Positions 7,084 to 15,370 of a DNA stretch of 62,207 nt are shown piece by piece. Every line of letters starts with the position of its first letter. Within the stretch, counting starts at the first letter, position 1. The notes below the pieces were generated by a model. That model was not told the DNA's origin. It searched no databases and saw nothing but the letters and a program-made list of their open reading frames with translations. The stretch is from Haliscomenobacter sp. (lineage in GTDB: Bacteria > Bacteroidota > Bacteroidia > Chitinophagales > Saprospiraceae): NCBI RefSeq assembly GCF_016718685.1, contig NZ_JADKCX010000046.1:1-62207 (forward strand), read 5' to 3'. The position numbers and the translations under genes were made by a program.

Positions 7084-7968
7084 ATGCTGCGCCACTACAT
7101 TTATCCACTGTTTTACCGCAAGCGTTTTTACGCTTCGGTTGTTTTGTTTGGCTTTTTGGCCTACACCTACGATTTGGTCGAGGTGCGGCTGACGGACGAC
7201 ACCATGATCCGCAAGCTGGAAGAAAATGCCTTTGCTTATGTCCCCAAAGTGACCCATTTCCGCCAATGGGGGCGCGAGATGCGCTACGTGCAATTGGGTG
7301 ACCTCAACAAACCGCTCATCCTGTTCATCCACGGAGCCCCGGCTTCCTCCTCCTTCTGGATGGGCATGTTGAGCGACAGCACCCTGCTGGCCCACGCCAA
7401 ATTGATGGCCGTTGACCGCCCTGGTTATGGCTATTCGGGTTACGGGCAGCCGGAAATTTCGGTCAAAAAACAAGCGGCGCTGATCGCGGGTATTTTAAAG
7501 GAAAAACGCCTCATTCACCAAAAAATCATCATCCACGGTTCGTCTTATGGAGGCACCGTGGCCGCCAGGCTGGCCATGGATTATCCCGAACTGGTGGACG
7601 GGCTGCTGCTGCAATCGGCCTCGCTCAAACCCGGTGCCGAAACCACTTATTGGATCTCCTACCCTACCCACCATTGGAGTTTGCGCAACTTCATTCCGGG
7701 TTCCTTCCGCACGGCCAATGCCGAAAAACTTTCACATAAGGCTCAATTGCAAAAAATGGTTCCCTTGTGGTCCCGGATTCGCAGCAAGGTGATTGTGTTG
7801 CAAGGCAAAGACGATACGCTCATTTTTCCGGAAAATGCTACCTTCGCCATTCAGAAATTGACCAAAGCTGCATCGGCCAGTTTGACGCTCGTTCCCGGAT
7901 CAAAGCACGATTTGTTGTGGACGCAGCGGGCGCTGTTGGTGCGGTCTTTGCTGAAGTTGACGGATTAA
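7084..7968 (+). CDS. Alpha/beta hydrolase with N-terminal membrane anchor
   Basis: A 294-residue alpha/beta-fold hydrolase. An N-terminal hydrophobic stretch (FYASVVLFGFLAYTY, about 13-28) would anchor it in the inner membrane. The catalytic parts are visible: HGAPASS (oxyanion loop), HGSSYGG with the nucleophile serine, the acid in QGKDD and the histidine in GSKHD near the C-terminus. Substrate is not predictable; the fold covers esterases, lipases and haloperoxidase-like enzymes. It is separated from ung by an inverted-arm TTCGAGGG repeat. Confidence 0.85.
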   Translation: MLRHYIYPLFYRKRFYASVVLFGFLAYTYDLVEVRLTDDTMIRKLEENAFAYVPKVTHFRQWGREMRYVQLGDLNKPLILFIHGAPASSSFWMGMLSDSTLLAHAKLMAVDRPGYGYSGYGQPEISVKKQAALIAGILKEKRLIHQKIIIHGSSYGGTVAARLAMDYPELVDGLLLQSASLKPGAETTYWISYPTHHWSLRNFIPGSFRTANAEKLSHKAQLQKMVPLWSRIRSKVIVLQGKDDTLIFPENATFAIQKLTKAASASLTLVPGSKHDLLWTQRALLVRSLLKLTD

Positions 7969-7969
7969 G

Positions 7970-8095
7970 TTGAGGGTTCGGGGTGGGTTCGTGGGTTCGG
8001 GGTTGCACAATTGACCTCAAACCTGAACACCCCGAACCCTCGAACTACGAACCCCCGAACCCTCGAACCCTCGAACCCCCGAACCCTCGAACTCA
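7970..8095. repeat. TTCGAGGG-family inverted-arm repeat (copy A)
   Basis: A G-rich arm of iterated GGGTTCG words (7970-8006), a roughly 20-nt core, and a C-rich arm of iterated CGAACCC words (8027-8095). It fills the whole gap between the hydrolase stop and the ung start codon. Confidence 0.85.
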
Positions 8096-8101
8096 AAACC
8101 T

Positions 8102-8767
8102 ATGCCGGAAGTCAAAATAGAAGCCTCTTGGAAGGCCGCCTTAGCCGCAGAATTTGAAAAGCCTTACTTTCAGGCTTTGATCGATTTTTTGAAAAAAGAA
8201 AAAGCCGCAGGCAAGGTTATTTTCCCACCGGGCCCCCTGATCTTCAATGCCTTTGAGCTCACACCACTGGACAAGGTCAAAGTGGTGATTTTGGGGCAAG
8301 ACCCCTACCACAATCCGGGCGAGGCGATGGGTTTGTCGTTTTCGGTGCCGCAAGGGGTCAAAGTCCCGCCTTCCCTCCAAAACATCTACAAGGAATTGCT
8401 CAGCGACCTGCAAGTGCCCATCCCCAAGCACGGCGACCTGAGCCACTGGGCTACGCAGGGCGTATTTTTGCTCAACGCCATGCTGACGGTGGAAAAAAAC
8501 CGGGCAGGTGCCCACCAAAATGCGGGCTGGCAACATTTCACCGATGCGGTCATCCGCACCCTCTCCGCACAACGCGAGCACCTGGTCTTTATGCTCTGGG
8601 GCAATTTTGCCAAAAAGAAAGCGGCCCTGATCGATGGCAGCAAGCACCTGATTTTGGAGGCGGCACACCCTTCCCCGCTGGCAGGTGGCGCGTTTTTCAA
8701 TTGCAAACATTTTTCGAAGGCGAATGAGTATTTGCGGGAGAACGGCTACGAAGAAATTAGGTTTTAG
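8102..8767 (+). CDS. ung: Uracil-DNA glycosylase, family 1
   Basis: Removes uracil from DNA in base excision repair. The 221-residue length is family-typical. Seen directly: the water-activating loop GQDPYHNPG with catalytic Asp, the uracil-recognition and Leu-intercalation loop HPSPLAGG, and the conserved LLNAMLTVE segment. The start at 8102 follows directly on the repeat element and gives the usual short N-terminus. There are no linked repair genes. Confidence 0.97.
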   Translation: MPEVKIEASWKAALAAEFEKPYFQALIDFLKKEKAAGKVIFPPGPLIFNAFELTPLDKVKVVILGQDPYHNPGEAMGLSFSVPQGVKVPPSLQNIYKELLSDLQVPIPKHGDLSHWATQGVFLLNAMLTVEKNRAGAHQNAGWQHFTDAVIRTLSAQREHLVFMLWGNFAKKKAALIDGSKHLILEAAHPSPLAGGAFFNCKHFSKANEYLRENGYEEIRF

Positions 8768-9004
8768 CCCACAGTTTACCAAAACCAGTTGAACAAGCAC
8801 CAGCCAAGCGGAATGGCTTTATCCTGGTTTTGTGACCACTTGAATGGAACGAAATATTGCGCACACGCCGGCGGTGGGGGCGGGTATTATTGTGAAATCA
8901 GAATATATCCCGAAAAAGGGCTGGGAAGTGTGGTGATGTTCAACCGTACCGGGATGACGAACGAAAAGTATTTGGATAAACTTGACCAGTACTTCATTTC
9001 GTAG
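8768..9004 (+). pseudogene. C-terminal remnant of a serine hydrolase (class C beta-lactamase-like)
   Basis: Directly after the ung stop, in the same frame, about 75 codons read like the C-terminus of a beta-lactamase/penicillin-binding-type hydrolase: GMALSWF, then HAGGGGGYYCEIRIYPE (the H-x-G counterpart of the KTG box), then GSVVMFNRTG. The N-terminal SxxK and YxN parts are absent, so this is a gene remnant. A TTG at 8789 is the only near start codon. Confidence 0.65.
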
Positions 9005-9013
9005 TCAGGTTTC

Positions 9014-9571
9014 TCACCCAAAAATCCGCTCTACTTCCAATTCAAAATCCAAAACTTCAACATGAAGTATCTCCCCGCTTTTCAGGGTTTTTAGCTCTTG
9101 ATACCCTCTATCGACTGGATTGGTATACACCTCCACTGTGTTGTTTTTCAAGTTGACAATCCACACTTCGGGAATGCCTGCCTCGGCGTACAAAGGCAGT
9201 TTGATCTTGCGGTCTTTTTGGAGGGTGGTATCGGCTACTTCAATTAAAAAATGGACGTCTTCTGGTCGCGGATGTTGGTGGCGGTATTTATGCGTCTGAA
9301 ATTTTGCGATAGTCAAATCTGGTTCTGGTTCAGAATGCGAATCAATAGATAATGGATTTTGGCATTTTACAATTGCTTGGCCATGTAGCAACAAAACCAA
9401 CATCTCGTGCAAATCGTCTACGACACTTGAGTGGAAACTTTTGATAGGGCTCATCTGGATAATTTCACCATGAATCAGTTCAACGCGGTCTTCAGGCGCG
9501 AGAATACCTACTTCGGCCATTTTGTAATAATCATCTACCGTAAATAACTTGCGTTGCGTTTGAACCGCCAT
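9014..9571 (-). CDS. Uma2-family (DUF820) PD-(D/E)XK nuclease-like protein
   Basis: A 185-residue Uma2 protein. Seen: LFTVDDYYKMAEVGIL and EDRVELIHGEI in the N-terminal part, EPDLTI (Asp), then LIEVADTT and KIKLPLYAEAGI, which form the PD-(D/E)XK-like core, and IPEVWIVNL. These proteins are common in multicopy in cyanobacteria and Bacteroidota; their function is not settled. The upstream region is short and shares a gap with the GntR gene. Confidence 0.9.
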   Translation of the reverse strand: MAVQTQRKLFTVDDYYKMAEVGILAPEDRVELIHGEIIQMSPIKSFHSSVVDDLHEMLVLLLHGQAIVKCQNPLSIDSHSEPEPDLTIAKFQTHKYRHQHPRPEDVHFLIEVADTTLQKDRKIKLPLYAEAGIPEVWIVNLKNNTVEVYTNPVDRGYQELKTLKSGEILHVEVLDFELEVERIFG

Positions 9572-9612
9572 TTTATGCTATTTTTTACAAAGATAAGTCA
9601 TTTAACTATCCC

Positions 9613-10623
9613 TCACAAGCTCCCCCTCCGCACCAAATAAAACGGATTTTTCACCTTTTCCTTCCTCCCTTCCAACAGCAATTGCGCCGCAGTGCGCCCC
9701 ATGGCCTCAAAGTCGGTGGTGATCACCGTGATGTCCAGCACCTCCTTGAGGGTGGTGTCATTGAAAGAAATGAGGCCGATGTTTTGCCCCAGTTGCAGGG
9801 GAGTTTGGCGAATTTTTTTGATCAATTCCGCCAGGTCGGTTTCTTCGATGACGCAATATACCGTGCCCTCCTGGACTTGCTCTTCGCTGGCAGATTCGAT
9901 GATTTGGTACGCCTTTTTGTAATTGACGCAGTAGTTGTGGAATCCCCGAGCGATCTCCGTAGGGTAGTTGCCATCACTGGGCATCACGAGTACCATTTGG
10001 GTGTACTTTTTCAGCAACTCGTTGGCTGATAAGAGCGCATTAAAAATGTCGCGTTGAAAATCCTGATAAACGGCCAGGTGTTTGTTGGGCAGATTGGGGT
10101 AATCCTTGTCCAAAAAAACCAGTTCATCTGCCGGGATGCTTTTTAACACCTCCTCCAGATTGACTTTTTCCAAATCGTGTACAAAATGCGGCATCACCAC
10201 GTAGAAGTTGTATTTGCCCAGATTGCGCTCTATGATGTCGGAAAACAATTTGGCGTTGTAGTGGTGTACCTGTAAATCTACCTGGGCGCGTTCGCCAAGT
10301 TGTTGCAAAAACGAATAGTAAATCAGTCTTTTGTAGGAACTGAGTTTGTTAAAAATCAGCAAGATGCGAATTTTCCCGTCATTGCCCCCCGACACGTAAT
10401 AGCCCTTGCCCTGCACGGACACAATGAAGCCCCGTTCCCGTAACTCGCGGTACGCTTTTTCTACGGTATCCCGAGCCAAATCATAATGTGCGCTCATCTC
10501 ACTGATGGAGGGCAACTGGTCGTTTTTTTTCAACAGGCCCCGCTCAATGTCGGTGATCACAGATTCTACGATCTGCTTGTATTTGGGGGTTTTGGACTTG
10601 TGATTGAGGTGGAGGAGGTACAT
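9613..10623 (-). CDS. GntR-family regulator with LacI-type sugar-binding domain
   Basis: A transcription factor of 336 residues with an N-terminal GntR winged helix (YKQIVESVITDIERGLL, LPSISEMSAHYDLARDTVEKAYRELRERG split across residues 15-65) and a C-terminal periplasmic-binding-protein-like domain (ILLIFNKLSSYK..., VFLDKDY, IGLISFNDT). In Bacteroidota this fusion type regulates sugar catabolic genes. It sits directly downstream, on the same strand, of the rhamnose aldolase/dehydrogenase gene, so a rhamnose-responsive role is a reasonable inference; no operator is identified. Confidence 0.85.
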   Translation of the reverse strand: MYLLHLNHKSKTPKYKQIVESVITDIERGLLKKNDQLPSISEMSAHYDLARDTVEKAYRELRERGFIVSVQGKGYYVSGGNDGKIRILLIFNKLSSYKRLIYYSFLQQLGERAQVDLQVHHYNAKLFSDIIERNLGKYNFYVVMPHFVHDLEKVNLEEVLKSIPADELVFLDKDYPNLPNKHLAVYQDFQRDIFNALLSANELLKKYTQMVLVMPSDGNYPTEIARGFHNYCVNYKKAYQIIESASEEQVQEGTVYCVIEETDLAELIKKIRQTPLQLGQNIGLISFNDTTLKEVLDITVITTDFEAMGRTAAQLLLEGRKEKVKNPFYLVRRGSL

Positions 10624-10625
10624 GG

Positions 10626-10750
10626 TTGAGGGTTCGGGGGTTCGCGAAGGTTCGAGGGTTCGAGGGTTCGGGAGTTCGGGGGTTCGAGGGTAGCACCAGA
10701 ACCCTGGAACCCAACCCTCGAACTCACGAACCTTCGAACCCTCGAACCCT
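10626..10750. repeat. TTCGAGGG-family inverted-arm repeat (copy B)
   Basis: G-rich arm of GGTTCGAGGG words (10626-10692), core around AGCACCAGAACC, C-rich arm of CCCTCGAAC words to 10750. Fills the gap between the regulator's start codon and the stop codon of the aldolase/dehydrogenase. Confidence 0.85.
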
Positions 10751-10753
10751 ATT

Positions 10754-12850
10754 TTATCTTACAAACGCCACTGCCACCCCACCATCAACGTTCAACACGT
10801 TTCCGGTGGATTTACCCAGGCTACCGTCTACAAAAACGAGTACGGCTTTGGCGATGTCTTCTGGCAAAATTTCTTCGTTGAGCAAGGTACGGGCGGCATA
10901 CATTTTGGGGAGGTCTTCCACCGCAATACCGTAGGCTTTGGCGCGGCCTGCGGCCCAGTCGCCTTCCCATATTTTGCTGCCGCGCAATACCGCATCCGGG
11001 TTAACGGTATTGACCCTGATCTTGTCTTTGCCCAATTCCGCTGCCAGCAATCGACTCATGTGCAACTGGGCGGCTTTGGCGGTTCCATAGCCTACGTTGT
11101 TGGGTCCGGCAAAAAGGCCATTCTTGCTGGCAATGTTCACAATGTCCCCGTCCAGGCCCTGGGCGCGCATGATGGCCACGGCCTGCTGGCTCACCAGAAA
11201 TTGCCCTTTGACCAGTACATCTTGCAGGATGTCCCAATCCTTGATTTCGTGGTCTTCCAAGGGCTTGGAGATGGACAAGCCCGCACAATTGACGACAATG
11301 TCTACCCCGCCAAAAGCCAGAATGGATTGCTGCAAGGAGTCGGCAATGGCCTCAGGTTTGGTCACATCAATGGCTACGGCGATAGCGGCATCCTTGCCAT
11401 ATTTTTTCTTGAGCTCGGTTTCGGTTTCTTCCAGGCGGTCGCGATCGGCTACGATGGCTACCGCGCCGTTTTGCAGGAGTACCTCAGCGATGGCTTTGCC
11501 AATACCTCCGGTGCCACCGGTTACGTAAGCCACTTTGCCCGACAAGGTTTTGGGCTTGGGCATACGCTGGAGTTTGGCTTCTTCCAGGAGCCAGTATTCG
11601 ATGTTGAACGCTTCCTGTTCGGCCAGGCCCACGTATTTGGACACCGCTTCAGCGCCTTTCATCACGTTGATGGCGTTGGTGTAAAACTCGGCGGCTACCC
11701 GGGCGGTTTGTTTGTCCTTGGCAAACGTAAACATGCCCACGCCAGGATAGAGAATCACCACCGGGTTGGGGTCGCGCATGGCCGGGCTATCCGGGTGTTT
11801 GCAACGCTCGTAATAGGCCGCGTAATCGGCGCGGTAGGCTTCAAATTGCTGTAATATGTGCGCCTTCAAGTCAGCACCCGCGGCGGGTACGTCCAACACC
11901 AGGGGACGAATTTTGGTACGCAAAAAGTGGTCGGGGCAACTGGTACCCAGGGGAGCCAACACCGCCAAATCATTGGAATTGATGAACTCCAGCACCCGTG
12001 AATCGTCCGTAAAATGGCCCACCATGCGGCGGTAGCTGGACGCCAAGCCACGCAAGGTTGGCATGATGGCAGCAGCTTTTTCGGCACGTTCGGCGGGTGC
12101 AAAAGCTTGAAGTTTTGCACCACCGAAGACTGGACGGTTTTTGCCATAGTTTTTTTCCAGATACAAAGAAGCCGCTTCGATGACTTCCAAGGTATTTACA
12201 TAAGATGCGTAGGAGGTGTCACCCCAGGTAAACAATCCGTGTCCACCCAGGATCAGGCCGCGCAAATTGGGATTTTCCTTGAGGGCAGCTTCCAATTGTA
12301 AGCCCAAATCAAAGCCCGGGCGCTGCCAGGGAATCCAGGTCATGGTGTCGCCCCAAATTTCGTGCATGATGGCTTCACCGTCTTTGCTGGCCGCCAGGGC
12401 GATCAGGGCATCGGGATGCAGGTGGTCGATGTGTTTGAAGGGCAAAAGGCCGTGTAAGGGCGTATCGATGGATGGCGTTGCACATTTGGGGTCAAAGAGG
12501 CAATGGTTGAACAGTTCAACCATCTCGTCTTCAAACTCCAGGCCACGGTAACGACGCTTGAGGGTATGCAATTTGTCGACATAAAGGTTGGCACAACCCG
12601 CTTTGGTCAGGGTGCCGATATCGCCTCCGGAACCCTTGACCCACATGACTGCTACACTTTCGCCTGTCAAGGGATCGGTTTCCTGAATTTTTACAGAAGT
12701 ATTGCCCCCAGCATAATTGGTGAGGCGCAAATCCGCGCCCAGCAGGTTGGAGCGGTAGATGAACAAATCCACTTCGTTGCCCGCCAGAGCAACGGCACGT
12801 GATTCGTCCCAGAGGTAGCTTACATGTTTAAATGCAGTAGTCATGGACAT
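10754..12850 (-). CDS. Bifunctional rhamnulose-1-phosphate aldolase / lactaldehyde dehydrogenase (RhaEW type)
   Basis: A 698-residue fusion. The N-terminal half is a class II aldolase (NYAGGNTSVK, HLHPDALIALAAS, GGHGLFTWGDT zinc-site region) that would split rhamnulose-1-phosphate into dihydroxyacetone phosphate and lactaldehyde. The C-terminal half is a short-chain dehydrogenase (AYVTGGTGGIG, NCAGLS, Ser in NIASKNG, YGTAK) that would oxidise lactaldehyde. The fusion is known from Bacteroidota and others as RhaEW. I start at ATG 12850 (MSMTTAF), the first ATG after the upstream AT-rich stretch; ATG 12844 is equally possible. Other rhamnose genes (isomerase, kinase, permease) are not in the window. 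Confidence 0.88.
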   Translation of the reverse strand: MSMTTAFKHVSYLWDESRAVALAGNEVDLFIYRSNLLGADLRLTNYAGGNTSVKIQETDPLTGESVAVMWVKGSGGDIGTLTKAGCANLYVDKLHTLKRRYRGLEFEDEMVELFNHCLFDPKCATPSIDTPLHGLLPFKHIDHLHPDALIALAASKDGEAIMHEIWGDTMTWIPWQRPGFDLGLQLEAALKENPNLRGLILGGHGLFTWGDTSYASYVNTLEVIEAASLYLEKNYGKNRPVFGGAKLQAFAPAERAEKAAAIMPTLRGLASSYRRMVGHFTDDSRVLEFINSNDLAVLAPLGTSCPDHFLRTKIRPLVLDVPAAGADLKAHILQQFEAYRADYAAYYERCKHPDSPAMRDPNPVVILYPGVGMFTFAKDKQTARVAAEFYTNAINVMKGAEAVSKYVGLAEQEAFNIEYWLLEEAKLQRMPKPKTLSGKVAYVTGGTGGIGKAIAEVLLQNGAVAIVADRDRLEETETELKKKYGKDAAIAVAIDVTKPEAIADSLQQSILAFGGVDIVVNCAGLSISKPLEDHEIKDWDILQDVLVKGQFLVSQQAVAIMRAQGLDGDIVNIASKNGLFAGPNNVGYGTAKAAQLHMSRLLAAELGKDKIRVNTVNPDAVLRGSKIWEGDWAAGRAKAYGIAVEDLPKMYAARTLLNEEILPEDIAKAVLVFVDGSLGKSTGNVLNVDGGVAVAFVR

Positions 12851-12960
12851 GTTGCGATGTTTTAAATTGAGCTTTGCCAAAGGTAAAAAAAACTCCGTCC
12901 ATCGCCTTCCTGAACTCTCCTGTGGGGTTGGGGATAAGCTGCAGAATTATTCCAAACGAA

Positions 12961-12994
12961 AGATACCTGACAGGAACGATCCTGCCAGGTATCT
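12961..12994 (-). terminator. Probable terminator hairpin downstream of the 193-aa gene
   Basis: AGATACCTG and CAGGTATCT form a stem with inner CAGG/CCTG pairing, 38 nt past the stop of the gene at 13032, followed on the minus strand by a T-rich TTTCGTTT. Confidence 0.6.
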
Positions 12995-13031
12995 CACCAA
13001 AAGTATCATTAAAATAAGGAAAAATCAATAA

Positions 13032-13613
13032 TCACCCCGCTTTCTGAATCTGCTTCAACCATTTCCGCCGCCCTTCCACCTGATAGGTCACCTTCACTGG
13101 GTTATCGAAGAATTTTTTGGCAATGTCATTGACATCATAAGGTACTTCAATTTTGATCCGACCATCGGCAGCATCCACCCCAATGCGGTGCTTCAAGGTA
13201 TCCACCATGCTCAGGATGCCTTCTACTTCGGTCAATTTGTTGCCGTTGGGTTTGATTTTGACCAGTCTTTTTCCTTGTTTTTTATTGATTTCTTTAAAAA
13301 TCGTCCGCAATTCAGTGGCGACTTCTTCGGGAGGGTTGCCAGCCAAGGCGTGGCTCAGCCACTGTTCAGCCTCCCGAAATAAGCCACATTCTTTGGCTAG
13401 GACGGCCGCGCTTTTTAAAATGATCGAACGGGTAGGTTCCTGATCTTGTAAATCAACATAAGCAACAGCTACTCCTTTTTCCAGCGAATAGGCTTTTTGG
13501 TACAAGTCCAAAGAGCGATCCACTTGCCCCTTTTCTTTGGCTAGCCAGGCTTCCTGAGCCAAGAGGTTGGCTTGCCGGTGAGTATTGCGCAATTGACGTG
13601 CTGTTGTTGTCAT
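13032..13613 (-). CDS. Hypothetical TPR-like protein, 193 aa
   Basis: A cytosolic protein without signal peptide. Residues 15-95 look like two TPR-type helical pairs (AWLAKEKGQVDRSLDLYQKA, then LAKECGLFREAEQWLSHAL). The C-terminal half ends in a small alpha/beta segment (GRIKIEVPYDVNDIAKKFF, VTYQVEGRRKWLKQI). No known family is recognised. It lies downstream of ftsZ on the same strand but beyond the ftsZ terminator, so it is probably a separate unit. Confidence 0.6.
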   Translation of the reverse strand: MTTTARQLRNTHRQANLLAQEAWLAKEKGQVDRSLDLYQKAYSLEKGVAVAYVDLQDQEPTRSIILKSAAVLAKECGLFREAEQWLSHALAGNPPEEVATELRTIFKEINKKQGKRLVKIKPNGNKLTEVEGILSMVDTLKHRIGVDAADGRIKIEVPYDVNDIAKKFFDNPVKVTYQVEGRRKWLKQIQKAG

Positions 13614-13822
13614 TTTTTAACGTAAGTGGCTTTTGGTGCTCCAAACTCCGTTACACAAATATACGCAGGCAAACCAGAATTGTCTGATCGTCTGGTCTGT
13701 TGTTTTTTGATGTTGACCCTTTTTTCGACGGTATTGGTTTTGCTTTCCTTCCGAATACCCGACACTTCCAATCGAGCTAGGTAAAAATTCAATTCATTAT
13801 CTTCATCACAGAGGAAGCAAAC

Positions 13823-13863
13823 AAAAAAGCTGCCCAACCGGAGAAATCCAGCCAGGCAGCTTC
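13823..13863 (-). terminator. Intrinsic terminator at the end of the dcw cluster
   Basis: Minus-strand AAGCTGCC and GGGCAGCTT pair around a roughly 20-nt loop and are followed by six T, starting 27 nt after the ftsZ stop. Confidence 0.85.
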
Positions 13864-13889
13864 AAAATGTGTCGTTAACATGATGGAAA

Positions 13890-15368
13890 TTAATCCACTT
13901 TATCGTCTAAAAATGAATTCTTGCCAGAGATGTCCAGTTCATCGTCGTCGCTGATGGTCCAGCGGGAGAAGGCCTGTTCATTGGCAGCGGGTACATCGTC
14001 CAGGTGGATGCCGCGACGCATGTACGCAGGTTCACTTTCCATGTCGTTGACCAACTGTGGGTTGTTCAATTTCTGTGGATTGATTTCGCTGCGCAAACGC
14101 TCTTTTTTGCGTTGTTCCATATCCTGGCGGCGGCGGCGTTCTTCTTCCATCCGCTCGTTATCCTCCTTTACGAAGGGTTCGTCGTAGCCGTGTTTGTTGC
14201 TGCGTTGGTACTTTTCAATCGTAGAGCGAATGTTGTCAAACTCTACGGTATTCGGTTTTTTGTGCGTATCAGGATCCGATTGGGTAATTTCTTTCAACCC
14301 AGTCCGTGGCGTCAAATCTTTTTTTTGGCGTACATCGTCATCGTCCAAAGAAACCTTGATCTTTTGGTCCTTATTGGCGGGGATGGCCTCGTCCACACTG
14401 GGTGCATTAAAACCCGTGGCGATGATGGTCACGCTGAGTTTGTCACCCATCCGTTCATCAAAGCAGTTACCCCAGATCAGGTCGGTGCCATAACCCGCTT
14501 CTTCCTGCACAAATTCGGTGATCTCAAAGATTTCATCCATGGTCACTTCTTTGCGGCCAGAGGTGATGTTGAGCAGAATATGACGGGCACCACGGATGTC
14601 GTTTTCTTCCAACAAGGGAGAGTGTAACGCTTCATCCACGGCACGACGGGCGCGGTCGTCTCCTTCAGCGCTGGCGGTACCCATGATGGCCATACCACTG
14701 TTGGCCATGACGGTGCGCACGTCTTCAAAGTCCACGTTGACATACCCCGGAACCGTAATGATCTCGGCGATGCCTTTGGCCGCGGTGGTCAGGATGTTGT
14801 CGGCTTTGGCAAAAGCGTCCGAAACCGACAGATTGCCATAAATCTGCCGCAGTTTATCGTTGGAAATGATGATGATCGTATCTACGTTTTTGCGCAGCTC
14901 CGACAAACCCTCTATTCCTTGCATGACGCGACGGCGACCTTCAAAATTGAAAGGCAGGGTCACGATACCTACGGTGAGGATACCCTTTTCACGAGCCGCT
15001 TTGGCAATGATCGGCGCTGCGCCCGTGCCCGTACCACCACCCATACCGGCGGTAACGAACAACATTTTGCAATCATTACCGATGTAACTCAATACCTCGT
15101 CAATGGATTTTTCGCAAGCTTCTTTGCCCCTGGCAGGGTGAGAACCCGCGCCAAGCCCTTCTACCCCCAATGGAATTTGAACCGTAACCGGACTTGCTTC
15201 CATGGCCTGAACATCGGTGTTGCAGATCGCAAAATCTACACCAACGATGCCTTGCTTGAACATGTGGGTGACTGCATTGCTGCCGCCACCGCCTACCCCC
15301 AGCACCTTAATGATGGAGCCTTTATTTTTTGGCATATCGAAAAGCATACCTTGCATTTTTTTGTTCAT
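13890..15368 (-). CDS. ftsZ: Cell division protein FtsZ
   Basis: The tubulin-like GTPase that polymerises into the Z-ring at midcell. Seen: GVGGGGSNAV near the N-terminus, the tubulin signature GGGTGTGAAPIIA and the T7-loop region. After residue 330 comes a long, charged, low-complexity linker (EERRRRQDMEQRKKERLRSE) and a C-terminal tail ending DELDISGKNSFLDDKVD, typical for Bacteroidota. I start at ATG 15368, 2 nt after the ftsA stop; the frame extends further upstream within ftsA but this would add atypical residues. 492 residues. Last gene of the dcw cluster, followed by a terminator. Confidence 0.98.
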   Translation of the reverse strand: MNKKMQGMLFDMPKNKGSIIKVLGVGGGGSNAVTHMFKQGIVGVDFAICNTDVQAMEASPVTVQIPLGVEGLGAGSHPARGKEACEKSIDEVLSYIGNDCKMLFVTAGMGGGTGTGAAPIIAKAAREKGILTVGIVTLPFNFEGRRRVMQGIEGLSELRKNVDTIIIISNDKLRQIYGNLSVSDAFAKADNILTTAAKGIAEIITVPGYVNVDFEDVRTVMANSGMAIMGTASAEGDDRARRAVDEALHSPLLEENDIRGARHILLNITSGRKEVTMDEIFEITEFVQEEAGYGTDLIWGNCFDERMGDKLSVTIIATGFNAPSVDEAIPANKDQKIKVSLDDDDVRQKKDLTPRTGLKEITQSDPDTHKKPNTVEFDNIRSTIEKYQRSNKHGYDEPFVKEDNERMEEERRRRQDMEQRKKERLRSEINPQKLNNPQLVNDMESEPAYMRRGIHLDDVPAANEQAFSRWTISDDDELDISGKNSFLDDKVD

Positions 15369-15370
15369 GT

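Noticed and set aside
10626..10750. Possible CRISPR array (regularly repeated TTCGAGGG words)
   Set aside because: Words are only 7-9 bp, spaced without unique spacers, and mirrored around a core; no cas genes are present.
13610..13837. 75-aa frame overlapping the start of the 193-aa gene by ATGA
   Set aside because: It has only a TTG start located inside the ftsZ terminator hairpin, no ribosome site and no recognisable sequence.
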